Source: Candidatus Obscuribacterales bacterium (GTDB lineage: Bacteria > Cyanobacteriota > Vampirovibrionia > Obscuribacterales > Obscuribacteraceae). From it: a DNA stretch of 64,000 bases. Shown here one piece after another: positions 17,819 to 26,925 of this stretch. The stretch spans positions 62,001-126,000 of the forward strand of contig JAKFVQ010000009.1 of assembly GCA_021732085.1 (NCBI GenBank), written 5' to 3'. Position numbers and translations under genes: made by a program. The notes below the pieces were generated by a model. That model did no database searches. It was not told the origin of the DNA and saw only the letters and a list, made by a program, of their open reading frames with translations. The stretch's first letter is position 1. Each line of letters begins with the position of its first letter.

Positions 17819-18910
17819 TTGCGCTATCTCATGCTTTTATTGAGCTTCCCACTTCTTTCGTACATTACCGTTGGTCCTGATTTAAAGCCAGCTTCGGCGA
17901 AAAAGCCAGATGCGCAAACAGCTCCGGTTACGCAAGCTACCAGCAAGAAAAAGTCGTTGAAAGCAGAACTGGAACACTCTTACCATGAAGCCTGGAGGCT
18001 GGTCCGAGACAACACACTATTTCCAGATCGATTGAGGAATTGGAAAAAGTGGGAGCACAAATATGATGGCAAGCTGAAAAGCGGCGAAGACCTGGAAAAC
18101 GCGGTTACAGCCATGCTGGCCGATGTCTGCGATCAATACACCTATTTCCGCAATGACGATCAAACGGAAACAGTCCACACAAAGGACGAACAGAAAGGCG
18201 TTGTCTCTTACTCACGAGGACCGCGCAACATAGGAGTAATCACCATCTCCTCCTTTAGTTCTTGCAACACCGCAGACGAGCTAGAGAACGCCCTGAAGAA
18301 CTTGCAAGATGCCGAAGGGCTTGTTCTGGACCTTCGAGGCAACAAGGGAGGCTACGTTGAACAAGCCGTTGAGGTATACGAGCTTCTCACTGACGAAGGT
18401 AAATTCGTCTCGATGAAGGGACGTCAGGACGGTAAACCTTACCAGGAAGAAATCATTTTAGAAAAGAATGGAACGCGCCGAACGATCAACGGCAAGAGCG
18501 AATTTGAAAGCAGGCGAACAAACCTCGCAGGCAAAAAGCCGCTCATCGTGCTGGTTGACTCGAACACTCGTTCAGCCGCCGAAATGTTGGCGGGCGCGTT
18601 ACGTGAAACAAACAGGGCGCGACTGGCCGGATGCAAAACATTTGGCAAAGGCGTCGTACAGAACACATGGGACCTCGAGCCATCTTGCTCCATTCGCATA
18701 ACGATGGCTCGTTACTTTTTACCAGATGGAAAATGCATCAACGGCTCAGGCATCAAACCTGATATCAACATTTCCTTCCAACAAACCGCCAGCAAGGGAC
18801 AGCCGCAAGCATTCAAAGCCAGCCGCTCCAAAGGAAAGCTGGCCGGTTCCGGAACTGGCATCAGCTCGGTAGAAACGATTCTGCCGGACCTGATTCCAAA
18901 CTTGATGTAA
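17819..18910 (+). CDS. S41-family C-terminal processing protease, PDZ domain apparently absent
   Basis: About 363 residues from TTG 17819. The frame is open from ATG 17681, but that extension has no ribosome binding site and reads like non-coding DNA; from 17819 (or ATG 17831) a signal peptide is formed (LMLLLSFPLLSYITV). The S41 core carries S252 in NTRSAAEML and K277 in KTFGKGVVQ, exactly 25 residues apart as in CtpA-type Ser/Lys proteases, so it should be active outside the inner membrane. N-terminal helical domain (EAWRLVRDNTLFPD) precedes the core. CtpA enzymes have an ~80-residue PDZ between these parts; here only about 20 residues separate them. Starts are uncertain; the family is not. 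Confidence 0.88.
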   Translation: MRYLMLLLSFPLLSYITVGPDLKPASAKKPDAQTAPVTQATSKKKSLKAELEHSYHEAWRLVRDNTLFPDRLRNWKKWEHKYDGKLKSGEDLENAVTAMLADVCDQYTYFRNDDQTETVHTKDEQKGVVSYSRGPRNIGVITISSFSSCNTADELENALKNLQDAEGLVLDLRGNKGGYVEQAVEVYELLTDEGKFVSMKGRQDGKPYQEEIILEKNGTRRTINGKSEFESRRTNLAGKKPLIVLVDSNTRSAAEMLAGALRETNRARLAGCKTFGKGVVQNTWDLEPSCSIRITMARYFLPDGKCINGSGIKPDINISFQQTASKGQPQAFKASRSKGKLAGSGTGISSVETILPDLIPNLM

Positions 18911-19525
18911 TTACATCTGCTTTCTGATTTCGTTGAGAATTTGCTTGAGCGGGAAGCTCACAGTCATCGGCAGATTCGTACCCGGCATATAAGTAGTTGA
19001 TTCAACGAGCAATTGCCCTTTGTCATCGCGCACAATTTTAGCGCTGCCCTTCAACGGAATAACTTGTTTGCCACTGAAGAATGCAATGGAAAGAACTATG
19101 GCGATGCCTTCGTGAATGCGCAAACTCAGATCTTTATTCCCCTCACCGATTTCAACTTGAAAATGAATGAGCTTTGAAAGGCGAACACCTTCCACCTTTC
19201 CAATGCCTGCCAGATCACGGTTTAGCGGCACGTCGGCTTCTTTCATCGTGTTCAAGCGAATATCGAGTGTTCGCCAGGACTTGACCTGCACATCGACACC
19301 TTTGATGTTCGTCAGTTCCTGCAAGAACTCGACAAGCATTTTGAAAGCGTCGGACACTTGCCCCGGTACACTCTTTGCAATTTCCTTAATTGCATGCAGG
19401 GCTTGCTCGGCGGAACTTTTCGTCTCTTCGCTGACTGGCGGGACGGCTGCCAGGAAGACTTTCAGGTAGGAATCCCAAAAGTCAGGTTGCTGGCTGCTTT
19501 TGTTGGTACTTGGTTCTTCGGCCAT
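18911..19525 (-). CDS. Hypothetical protein, helical start and beta-rich end
   Basis: I do not recognise this family. 204 residues from ATG 19525, which has GAGGCGA upstream; an in-frame start 30 bases earlier lacks one. Residues ~10-75 are helical with charged and hydrophobic faces (F-W-D-S-Y-L-K-V-F and AHAIKEIAKSVPGQ region). The rest is predicted beta-rich, with GKVEGVRLSKLIHFQVEIG, IHEGIAIVLSIAFFSGKQVIP and LLVESTTYMPG, a pattern like a lipid-binding barrel or domain of unknown function. No signal peptide or membrane segment. It converges with the S41 gene (adjacent stop codons) and diverges from the prolyl oligopeptidase gene. Confidence 0.7.
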   Translation of the reverse strand: MAEEPSTNKSSQQPDFWDSYLKVFLAAVPPVSEETKSSAEQALHAIKEIAKSVPGQVSDAFKMLVEFLQELTNIKGVDVQVKSWRTLDIRLNTMKEADVPLNRDLAGIGKVEGVRLSKLIHFQVEIGEGNKDLSLRIHEGIAIVLSIAFFSGKQVIPLKGSAKIVRDDKGQLLVESTTYMPGTNLPMTVSFPLKQILNEIRKQM

Positions 19526-19648
19526 AGTATTCGCCTCAGTCGATATAAGCCTCATTATCCACGGACCTGGTTGAACCGGCGTATTCTTAAGCGCATCTTC
19601 AGAACTGTTCGAAATTCAGAACTTAGTAAGTTTGAGGGTGATAAGATC

Positions 19649-21799
19649 ATGCCCTCCATCCATTCTCAAATATTCAAAATGTCAAAAAAACAAACAGCAC
19701 TCACATTTTTGCCCGTTCTGCTCTTATTAAATAGCCTATTTTTACCAAGCATTTGTACTGCGGAGGTCCCTCGTTTGTCGGAAGATCCCTATTTATGGCT
19801 AGAAGACATTCAAGGTACCAGGGCTCTTGATTGGGTTAAAGAGCAAAACGCCGTTAGCACCAAAGAGCTGGAAGCAGTGCCAGGCTTCGAGAAAATGCGT
19901 GAGCGCTTGTTGACCATCCTCAACTCGAAGGATCACATTCCATTCATCGCTAAGCATGGCAAGTATTACTACAACTTCTGGCGCGACGAGAAAAATGAGC
20001 GCGGGCTATGGCGGCGGACAACACTTGAGGAATACAAGAAAGCTGAGCCGGCCTGGGAAGTGATCATTGATCTTGATCGTTTGGCTGCCGACGAGAAAGA
20101 GAATTGGGTTTGGCATGGTGCAGAGTTTTTGGAGCCAGACAACGACCTTGTACTGGTCAGCCTCTCTCGCGGAGGCACTGATGCTGACGTTGTTCGCGAG
20201 TTTGACGTGAACAGTAAGTCATTTGTGAAAGATGGATTCAGCCTACCTGAAGCTAAATCAACGGTGAGCTGGCGTGATCGAAATTCACTTTATGTTGCCA
20301 CCGACTTCGGTCCGGGATCAATGACTAAGTCTGGATATCCACGCATCGTAAAAGAATGGAAGCGAGGCACAAAGCTGGCCGATGCCAAGCTTGTTTACGA
20401 AGGCAAGGAAGATGACATGGCGGTGTCTGCTTATACAGTGCACGACCACGGAAAAGTATATGATTTCCTCAGCCGCCAAATGACTTTCTTTTCTGACGAA
20501 GTGAAGATCAGAAAAGACGACAAGTGGATCGCAATCGACAAACCGGCAGATGCGATATTCGGCACCATACTCGGTGACTATGCTTCCATCCGCCCTCGTT
20601 CCGATTGGAAGATTGGAAATAAAACATACCCAGCAGGATCGCTCCTGATTGAGAAATTAGATGACTACCTGAAAGGCGATCGCAATTTCACCGTGCTCTT
20701 CGAACCTACTGAGCGCAAGTCACTGTATGGCGTTTCTGACACTAAGAACTACATACTTTTGAGTGAGCTGGACAACGTACAAACGCACGCTTACATATTG
20801 CAAAACAAAGACGGCAAGTGGGAACGCACAGCTGTTTCCGCTCCCGAATTTGCTGAGGTCGGACTTAGCGGAGTCGACTCAGATGAATCAGATGACTTCT
20901 TTATGACGATTGAAGACTTACTGACCCCATCTTCATTTTATATAAGTAACGCCAGCGCGCCTGCCAAGAAGGAAAAGCTGAAGAGCGAACCGTCGTTCTT
21001 CCAATCCGATAATTTGATAGTCGAGCAATTCGAAGTCAAATCCAAAGATGGCACCCGCGTTCCCTACTTCCAAGTCAGCCCGAAAGGGATGAAGCTGGAC
21101 GGCAACAATCCGACAGTGCTCTATGGCTATGGTGGATTCGAAATCTCGATGAAGCCAAATTACAGAGCATCTGAAGGAGCTGCGTGGCTGGAACGCGGCG
21201 GGGTTTGGGTGCTTGCAAACATACGAGGCGGAGGCGAGTTCGGACCGAATTGGCACGAGTCAGCGCGTAAAGAAAATCGCCAACGCGCATATGACGACTT
21301 CAGTGCCGTAGCAAAAGATCTCATCGCACGCAAGGTTTGCAGTGCCGAGCATTTAGGTGCAGAAGGGCGCTCCAATGGCGGACTTCTGATGGGAGTCATG
21401 CTCACCAAGTATCCTGAATTGTTCGCGGCGATCCATTGTGGTTCTCCATTGCTGGATATGCAACGCTACAACAAGCTATTGGCCGGTGCCAGCTGGGTTG
21501 ATGAATACGGCGATCCGGACAAGCCTGACGAGTGGCAGTACATATCCAAGTATTCTCCCTATCAAAACGTTTCAAAAGAGAAGAAATATCCTCCAATATT
21601 GATCACGACATCAACCTTGGATGACCGCGTTCACCCCGGACACGCACGCAAGATGGCTGCGCTGTTGAAGGCGCATGGAAAAGATGTTCTCTACTATGAG
21701 AACACCGAAGGTGGTCATGGCGCAGCAGCTAACAAGAAGCAGTCAGCGTTTATGTCCGCGCTCGCGTTTTCATTCTTCTGGGAAAAGTTGAAGAAGTAA
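19649..21799 (+). CDS. Prolyl oligopeptidase, S9A family, secreted
   Basis: 716 residues from ATG 19649, which has GAGGGTG upstream; ATG 19679 (M-S-K-K-Q-T) is an alternative that would start right at the signal peptide. Signal peptide T-F-L-P-V-L-L-L-L-N-S-L-F ending at A-E. The mature protein opens with the family's EDPYLWLEDIQG, then a seven-bladed propeller, then an alpha/beta hydrolase domain with S575 in GRSNGGLLMG, the aspartate in TLDDRVHPGHA (658/659) and H690 in GGHGAA. It cleaves after proline in short peptides, probably outside the cytoplasmic membrane. It reads away from the hypothetical gene across a 123-base gap. Confidence 0.94.
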   Translation: MPSIHSQIFKMSKKQTALTFLPVLLLLNSLFLPSICTAEVPRLSEDPYLWLEDIQGTRALDWVKEQNAVSTKELEAVPGFEKMRERLLTILNSKDHIPFIAKHGKYYYNFWRDEKNERGLWRRTTLEEYKKAEPAWEVIIDLDRLAADEKENWVWHGAEFLEPDNDLVLVSLSRGGTDADVVREFDVNSKSFVKDGFSLPEAKSTVSWRDRNSLYVATDFGPGSMTKSGYPRIVKEWKRGTKLADAKLVYEGKEDDMAVSAYTVHDHGKVYDFLSRQMTFFSDEVKIRKDDKWIAIDKPADAIFGTILGDYASIRPRSDWKIGNKTYPAGSLLIEKLDDYLKGDRNFTVLFEPTERKSLYGVSDTKNYILLSELDNVQTHAYILQNKDGKWERTAVSAPEFAEVGLSGVDSDESDDFFMTIEDLLTPSSFYISNASAPAKKEKLKSEPSFFQSDNLIVEQFEVKSKDGTRVPYFQVSPKGMKLDGNNPTVLYGYGGFEISMKPNYRASEGAAWLERGGVWVLANIRGGGEFGPNWHESARKENRQRAYDDFSAVAKDLIARKVCSAEHLGAEGRSNGGLLMGVMLTKYPELFAAIHCGSPLLDMQRYNKLLAGASWVDEYGDPDKPDEWQYISKYSPYQNVSKEKKYPPILITTSTLDDRVHPGHARKMAALLKAHGKDVLYYENTEGGHGAAANKKQSAFMSALAFSFFWEKLKK

Positions 21800-21991
21800 G
21801 CGCCTGAGCTACACAAATTCAAGTCGAAGTCGGTATGTGGGACTGAAGAATCCACACAGCGGGATCGTACCTGATTCCAGCCTTGGCTTATTGCACATGG
21901 GAGTGCCTTTGGATTTGCTCTCAGCCGGAGAAACGTTGTAGTGTCACACCCAAGAGCTTGAAACACTTTTAGGGCTCTTAATCAGCGCTAG

Positions 21992-23038
21992 CTAAAATTT
22001 CGTAATCAAAAGATCTAAATAGCGAAACGGGAACATGTAAATCACATAAGCGAAGAGCCCCGCGCAGGGAATTGTTAGGAACCACGAGATCAAGATATCC
22101 CTTGCAACCAGCCAGCGAACGTCCTTGAAGTGCTCCCCTGTGCCCACCCCCATCACCGTGGATGATATCACTTGTGACGTTGATACCGGACAGCCGCTTG
22201 CCGAACTCAAGACTACGATCGCTCCGGCGGCGGCCTCAGTCACAAATCCATGCAGCACTTTGAGCTTATAAATGCCCGTGCCAACGCGCTTCACGATGCC
22301 TGGAGCTAATGACAGAACTCCGACGGCGATGCTGACACCGGTCGCTAATCGAACCCAGAATGGAATGTCATCACCCTGATAATAACCAGCGGAATGAAGA
22401 GCTATCAAAATGATGCCCATAGTCTTTTGGGGATCATTTGCTCCATGACCAAATGCCAACAACCCGACGGTGAGCGTTTGTGATAACTTCAACCATTTGT
22501 TGACCGCAGTTGTTGCTTTTGTCAGCATCAGCAAAATGATGTTGAGCATAAAATAACCAACAACAAATCCAACAACGGGTGAAGCGAATAAGCTGACTAA
22601 GATTTTCGCAAAACCAGTCGGATGAAAAAGATCGAAATTGCCCCATACGAGAAATCGGGTTCCACTCGAAGCAATTAAAGATCCTAAGAATCCGCCCATT
22701 AATGCGTGTGTCGAACTCGATGGCATCCTCAATACTTTCGTCAAATAATTCCATCCGATAGCAGCGGTTAAACCAGCAGCAAGAACGGATAAGAAATTCT
22801 CTTTTTCAGGAAAACTTGTAATCGATCGAACTGTAGACGCAACGGCTGAGCCACCGAATATGGCACCAGCCAGCTCACAGGAGGCTACCAGGATAACTGC
22901 CCTAACCGGTGAGAGCACTCGGCAAACAATCAAACCTGCTGTTACCGAACTACCATCCTGCAAACCGTTCGTATAAGTGAACCAAAGACTTAGGATTACT
23001 ACAATTCCAACAAGCAATAAGTCTGTTGTGAATTCCAA
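21992..23038 (-). CDS. pit: PiT-family inorganic phosphate transporter
   Basis: 348 residues, almost wholly membrane-embedded with about 9-10 helices. The two family signatures are visible: an N-terminal YTNGLQDGSSVTAG, a variant of the usual G-A-N-D-V-A-N-A motif, and GHGANDPQKTMGIILIALHS in the second half. SSSTHALMGGFLGSLI and GCPVSTSQVISSTVMGVG are further PiT-conserved loops. It imports phosphate, probably with a cation. It is preceded 3 bases upstream by the DUF47 gene, a standard pairing for PiT transporters, and the two form one operon read on the minus strand. A role in phosphate storage is plausible but not shown here. Confidence 0.93.
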   Translation of the reverse strand: MEFTTDLLLVGIVVILSLWFTYTNGLQDGSSVTAGLIVCRVLSPVRAVILVASCELAGAIFGGSAVASTVRSITSFPEKENFLSVLAAGLTAAIGWNYLTKVLRMPSSSTHALMGGFLGSLIASSGTRFLVWGNFDLFHPTGFAKILVSLFASPVVGFVVGYFMLNIILLMLTKATTAVNKWLKLSQTLTVGLLAFGHGANDPQKTMGIILIALHSAGYYQGDDIPFWVRLATGVSIAVGVLSLAPGIVKRVGTGIYKLKVLHGFVTEAAAGAIVVLSSASGCPVSTSQVISSTVMGVGTGEHFKDVRWLVARDILISWFLTIPCAGLFAYVIYMFPFRYLDLLITKF

Positions 23039-23041
23039 GGC

Positions 23042-23683
23042 TCAGCTCATCTTCACTATTGCATGCAAGAGACGTTCGCCCACTTGGTCGATTCTTTCGG
23101 AAGCAAGCAGCATAACTTTGTACACTTCTTTGACGCGGAAAATAGTTTTGAAATCGTCCGTTTCCAACAGCTCCCTCATTGCCGGTCGGTAGACTTTGCC
23201 GAAACGCGTATCCGTCTTTCTAGCCTGCAGAGCGTGCTGTGCAGCTTCGCGCAAATCTTTTTTGAGAGAATGAACACTGCTTTGAAGCGAGCGCGTGCCT
23301 TCAAGAATAATCTCAGCCATCTCCAAAAGTTTATGACCATTGGTACTAACATTCATCGCTTCCATCTCGCGCACAACGCCTTTAGCAGAATTGATAACTT
23401 CATCAAGCGATGCAGATAGTTCGTAGATGTCTTCCCTGTCGAATGGAGTAACAAAAGAAATTACAAGCTTCTTCTCAAGTTCCATTTGCAGGTCATCGGC
23501 TTGCCGCTCCAATTCGCGCACGCGCTGGCTACCTTCCTCGCCGCCTTCTTTGATCCACTGGCGTAAAGCTTCCATGCCTTCGAGCGTCTTATCAACCTGG
23601 CGATTCAACAGCGCGTAAAAGTCCACAGTCGGCTCGAAGATGCCGCCAAACCAGTGCAAGGTGTGTTTCTTTTCCGCAGTCAT
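23042..23683 (-). CDS. DUF47/PhoU-like partner of the phosphate transporter
   Basis: 213 residues, all helical, matching the DUF47 (PhoU-like) family: KKHTLHWFGGIFEPTVDFYALL start, LERQADDLQMELEKKLVISFVTPFDREDIYELSASLDEVIN in the middle, and a late KVYKVMLLASERIDQVGERLLHAIVKM. The family binds metal-coordinating acidic residues on two three-helix bundles and regulates the neighbouring PiT transporter. AGAGGG lies 5' of the ATG. First gene of the two-gene pit operon. Confidence 0.93.
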   Translation of the reverse strand: MTAEKKHTLHWFGGIFEPTVDFYALLNRQVDKTLEGMEALRQWIKEGGEEGSQRVRELERQADDLQMELEKKLVISFVTPFDREDIYELSASLDEVINSAKGVVREMEAMNVSTNGHKLLEMAEIILEGTRSLQSSVHSLKKDLREAAQHALQARKTDTRFGKVYRPAMRELLETDDFKTIFRVKEVYKVMLLASERIDQVGERLLHAIVKMS

Positions 23684-24229
23684 AAACCCTCTGATTCATA
23701 ACTTTAGAAGCTTTGCCCCGCCATAACAAGTGACCGAAGCGCAATGTAGCGAACCTGCAAACTCAGCGTGACATTGACGGCTCAAGGAAGCTAGGCTCCT
23801 CTGGCACTCCTTGAACAAAGGTAAAAAAGTCACACCTTGACAAGTGCCGTTTTTCGGACTAACCATTAAGACCGACCATTGAGCAGCAACGATTTTGGGC
23901 TTTGGCGCAGGCGATTGTCAAGTCCTGAAAAAAGATCCTGTTTGAAGCAGCGATTTCAGACCTCCTAATTAGGGCGAAATGCATGCCTGCAGCAAGAACA
24001 GCTCAGTCTTCTTGGAATGGGAGTTAGAACCGCACGCTTGGCGTGGACGAGCGGTTTGTCGGCACCGCTAAAAAGGGTCCCATTTGCAACAGTTTCCAGC
24101 CTTGCAGAGAAAACAAGTAGACCATCAGGCTCATGGGATGGTCGATCCAGCAGACAATTTAACAAAATCAGGTTTGAGCCCCCAAGTCATGGGGTAGATA
24201 AAATTTGGAAAGTCTCGGAGAGTTTGCTG
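23684..24229. other. Intergenic region between the pit operon and a small ORF
   Basis: No convincing protein gene. Reading frames present (for example 24017-24325 on +) have unnatural composition. TCAAGGA/TCCTTGA arms near 23781-23815 can form a hairpin in the pit leader. No recognisable Pho-box-type direct repeat was found by eye. Confidence 0.4.
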
Positions 24230-24325
24230 ATGCGCGATTTAGGAGCCTGGCTGCACGAACTAATCAAAGCACTCATACCGCCAGCGCCCCAACCGGTGCC
24301 CATACCAGTTAAAATCAGGCGCTAG
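24230..24325 (+). CDS. Possible 31-residue peptide
   Basis: A short frame with ATG 24230 preceded by GGAG at 9-base spacing. The product has an amphipathic start (M-R-D-L-G-A-W-L-H-E-L-I-K-A-L-I) followed by a proline-rich, basic tail (PPAPQPVPIPVKIRR). It is followed 40 bases later by a strong terminator, so a short transcript is plausible. It could equally be a non-coding RNA. No family recognised; low confidence. Confidence 0.35.
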   Translation: MRDLGAWLHELIKALIPPAPQPVPIPVKIRR

Positions 24326-24364
24326 TCTTCGAGAATTCAAAGTCGAACTCAGGCTGGAAAATAA

Positions 24365-24414
24365 AATACGGAGGAGGGACTGGCAGGGTTGTCCTTCCTC
24401 CGTATTCGTTTTTT
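24365..24414 (+). terminator. Strong rho-independent terminator
   Basis: A 15-bp stem, AATACGGAGGAGGGA against TCCTTCCTCCGTATT with one G-T wobble, and a 12-base loop, followed by C-G and a run of T (24409-24414). It ends a short transcript that would include the 31-residue frame, upstream of the FHA gene. The bases 24415-24574 hold no gene I can support. Confidence 0.85.
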
Positions 24415-24574
24415 GAACCTTTTGCAATTGCAGGGAGCAAACGGTTCAGGGTTCCTTACGTATTTATCCAGGTCGACATTTTTTTGGACAGATCGCAGTC
24501 AAGAAATTTCTGTTTAATTTCGCCCCCCAGGGGGAAGGGAAGATCTGTGCTCTCTTACACGGGAAACCATCTTC

Positions 24575-25876
24575 ATGTCAGCGTCTCAGGGCATGCATAC
24601 ATGCAAGCGATGCAAAAAAGAGTATGGCGACAACTATCCGACCTGCCCGCATTGCACGGTCACGGGCGTTGACCTCGATTCGCTTCTTTCTGCAGACGAA
24701 ATGAAATTGATGCGCGGAGAGCTTCCGGACAGCCCCGTATGCCTCATTGATATGGTGACAAACAAGGCTATGCCAGTTGCAGTGCCGATGTGCAAAATAG
24801 GGCGCGATGTTTCCAATGACATACCGATCCCGGGCGACCGCTCTATGTCACGCTTTCACTTCCAGATTCGCTACACTGGCGAGGACTATTACATTGAAGA
24901 TTGCGGCAGCCGCAACGGCACATTCTTGAACGGAAGCCCGATCGCCATTCCTAGAAAGCTGCAAAACAATGACACGATTTCGGCAGGAATCAGTCGCTAT
25001 CAGTTCTCGCTTACCGAAGCTGCCCAGCATCTAGTAATCTCGGAGAATGCGATTCCTGATGGCATCCCGCCGAATCCGGCTTCGACCTGTTCACGCATTG
25101 TCTACGACAATAGCGCCCGCGATATTTCTTCGGCGCTTGAAAAATTGCGCGGCTCACTTGACCCGGCACCAAACGGCGTGCCAACCGAAGAGCCGAACGT
25201 CCGCGCGATGCCACAAGCCTTGCCGGACACCGGAGCGCCGCCCCCATGGCTAGAAGACTATTCATTCAACGAAATCGAAAAGTTGATGCAGGAAAAGGAC
25301 CGACTCAACGGGCTCATCGAGGAGATTCGTCAGGACATCAAACAAATTGATCGAAAAATCGCCGTCTCACAAGCAGTCGCTTATCACTTGCTGGCATCAC
25401 AAGGCGCAGAACTTGCACAAGCCGTTAAGCAGGTTCTGGAGCTGCTGGACTGGTACAGCGAAAGCACCATGAATGCGCCGCACGAGATTACCCTGAAGAA
25501 GGGTCCACGCATTGAGGCTGTGGGACGAATAATTTGCTGCGATAACGAGCCAACTCCAAAAGACCTTGAAGCACTAATTAGCCAACAAGCCGTGATCTGG
25601 TGCCAATTAAACTATGAGCCTAAGGGCATAATGATCGTGCAGATGAGGCCGGAGCTTTCTCCAACTCAGCGGCCGCAATTCAGCAAAGACTTTCTAGAGA
25701 ATATGCGACGCAAGAAAGTCTGCGTCATGACACCATCGCAACTTCTTTCAATGTATCGCATACTCGTTTTGCAAGCCGGTGATCGCAAGAACGCCAAAGA
25801 GCTAATCTTGAATAATTCAGGATTACTGCCAGGGTTTCAGTTATCAGGAAATGAAAATCGAGCCGCTACTGCCTAA
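24575..25876 (+). CDS. Zinc-ribbon plus FHA-domain signalling protein
   Basis: 433 residues. A CxxC-x(n)-CxxC zinc ribbon opens the protein (CKRCKKEY then PTCPHC), then an FHA domain at about 65-145 with KIGRDVSND, SMSRFHFQI and GSRNGTFLNG, the residues that bind phosphothreonine. A disordered stretch follows, then a coiled coil (I-E-K-L-M-Q-E-K-D-R-L-N-G-L-I-E-E-I) and a C-terminal region (about 310-420) with MIVQMRPELS and KVCVMTPSQLLSMYRIL that I do not recognise. It likely reads out a serine/threonine kinase; the nearest candidate kinase in the window is at 34.9 kb. The start is weakly marked; ATG 24593 is another option. Confidence 0.85.
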   Translation: MSASQGMHTCKRCKKEYGDNYPTCPHCTVTGVDLDSLLSADEMKLMRGELPDSPVCLIDMVTNKAMPVAVPMCKIGRDVSNDIPIPGDRSMSRFHFQIRYTGEDYYIEDCGSRNGTFLNGSPIAIPRKLQNNDTISAGISRYQFSLTEAAQHLVISENAIPDGIPPNPASTCSRIVYDNSARDISSALEKLRGSLDPAPNGVPTEEPNVRAMPQALPDTGAPPPWLEDYSFNEIEKLMQEKDRLNGLIEEIRQDIKQIDRKIAVSQAVAYHLLASQGAELAQAVKQVLELLDWYSESTMNAPHEITLKKGPRIEAVGRIICCDNEPTPKDLEALISQQAVIWCQLNYEPKGIMIVQMRPELSPTQRPQFSKDFLENMRRKKVCVMTPSQLLSMYRILVLQAGDRKNAKELILNNSGLLPGFQLSGNENRAATA

Positions 25877-25944
25877 CCAAGAACGCGGCAAGCAGATACA
25901 ATATAGCCGCATAGCCGCCCGCGTTGCTAAGAAAGTGCAGAAAC

Positions 25945-26883
25945 ATGCTCTCAACTTCTATCAAACTAAGTATCTCAAAAGATAGTTCGGTTCCAGTCAA
26001 GGATCAATTGATCGAACAAATCGGCTTGCAAATAGCCTCGGGGACTTTGAAACCGAAGGATAAGCTGCCGAGCATTCGTGCGCTCGCCCAAAGATTGGGC
26101 ATTCATCACAGCACCATTACGGCAGCTTATAGTCATTTAGAAGACGCAGGGCTTTTGGAAATCCGCCAGGGAAGCGGAGTTCGTGTTGCAAATCGTCAAC
26201 TTGGTGGCGAGACTCAACAGAAAGAATTTTCGATGGAGCAACTCTTCAAGCAACTGCTAGCACGCTCAGCTGAACAAGGAATGTCGCGCGACGAACTGCG
26301 CACATTCACACAGAAGATGCTTGATGTGAAGCCAATCAAACGCATTGTAGTTGTTGATCGCAATCAGGATTTCCATCCAATTTTGCTCGCTGAATTGGCA
26401 CCACATTTTGATCTTCCGATTGAACCGATCACGTTCGAGAATCTCAGCAAGAAGAAAGAGCTGTTAAAGGATTCAATGATCGTTACTAGCTTCTACCATC
26501 TGTATCCATTGCAAAGTTTGGATATCGACCCGACGCGCTTTGTTGTTTGCACCGTCGAGCCAGGCAGCGAAGAATTGGAATCCTTGCTCACACTGAAGCC
26601 AGGAAGCCTCGTCGCATGCGTTTCCGTTAGCCCGACCTTACTAAAGATGGCGAACACGATGGCAGCATCACTCCGCGGAGAAGAAATTGCAGTACGTTGC
26701 ATGAGCAAGGACGAAACGCAGGAAATCCAATACATAATGAAGCACGCCAATCTGGTGCTCTGCGACGGACCAAGCGAAGCAGTGGTGAAAGCAGTCTCCG
26801 GCAAAGTCCCAGTCAAAGTCTTCCACCTCTATTCAAAAGCGACTCTGGCTGCCATTCGCGACCGCATCGCAAAATGGAACTGA
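25945..26883 (+). CDS. GntR-type transcriptional regulator
   Basis: About 312 residues from ATG 25945 (TTG 25924 is an in-frame alternative with no ribosome binding site). The winged HTH is clear: S-V-P-V-K-D-Q-L-I-E-Q-I, KPKDKLPSIRALAQRLGIHH, STITAAYSHLEDAGLLEIRQ, GSGVRV. The ~200-residue C-terminal part is not an aminotransferase domain (so not MocR) and does not clearly match FadR or UTRA folds; it has VVVDRNQDFHPILLAELAP and reads like an alpha/beta sensor. Target genes unknown. 26 bases separate it from nothing regulated in an obvious way: the FHA gene precedes it on the same strand. Confidence 0.85.
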   Translation: MLSTSIKLSISKDSSVPVKDQLIEQIGLQIASGTLKPKDKLPSIRALAQRLGIHHSTITAAYSHLEDAGLLEIRQGSGVRVANRQLGGETQQKEFSMEQLFKQLLARSAEQGMSRDELRTFTQKMLDVKPIKRIVVVDRNQDFHPILLAELAPHFDLPIEPITFENLSKKKELLKDSMIVTSFYHLYPLQSLDIDPTRFVVCTVEPGSEELESLLTLKPGSLVACVSVSPTLLKMANTMAASLRGEEIAVRCMSKDETQEIQYIMKHANLVLCDGPSEAVVKAVSGKVPVKVFHLYSKATLAAIRDRIAKWN

Positions 26884-26925
26884 GTGATTATTGCCGTTAT
26901 CTAACTTCCTTGCCATACTGAAATT

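Noticed and set aside
19358..19648. N-terminal extension of the prolyl oligopeptidase
   Set aside because: It runs through the opposite-strand gene and lacks coding character; ATG 19649 has a good ribosome site and precedes the signal peptide.
24017..24325. 102-residue frame before the FHA gene
   Set aside because: Its first 70 residues have non-coding composition and no ribosome site; only the last 31 residues have a plausible start.
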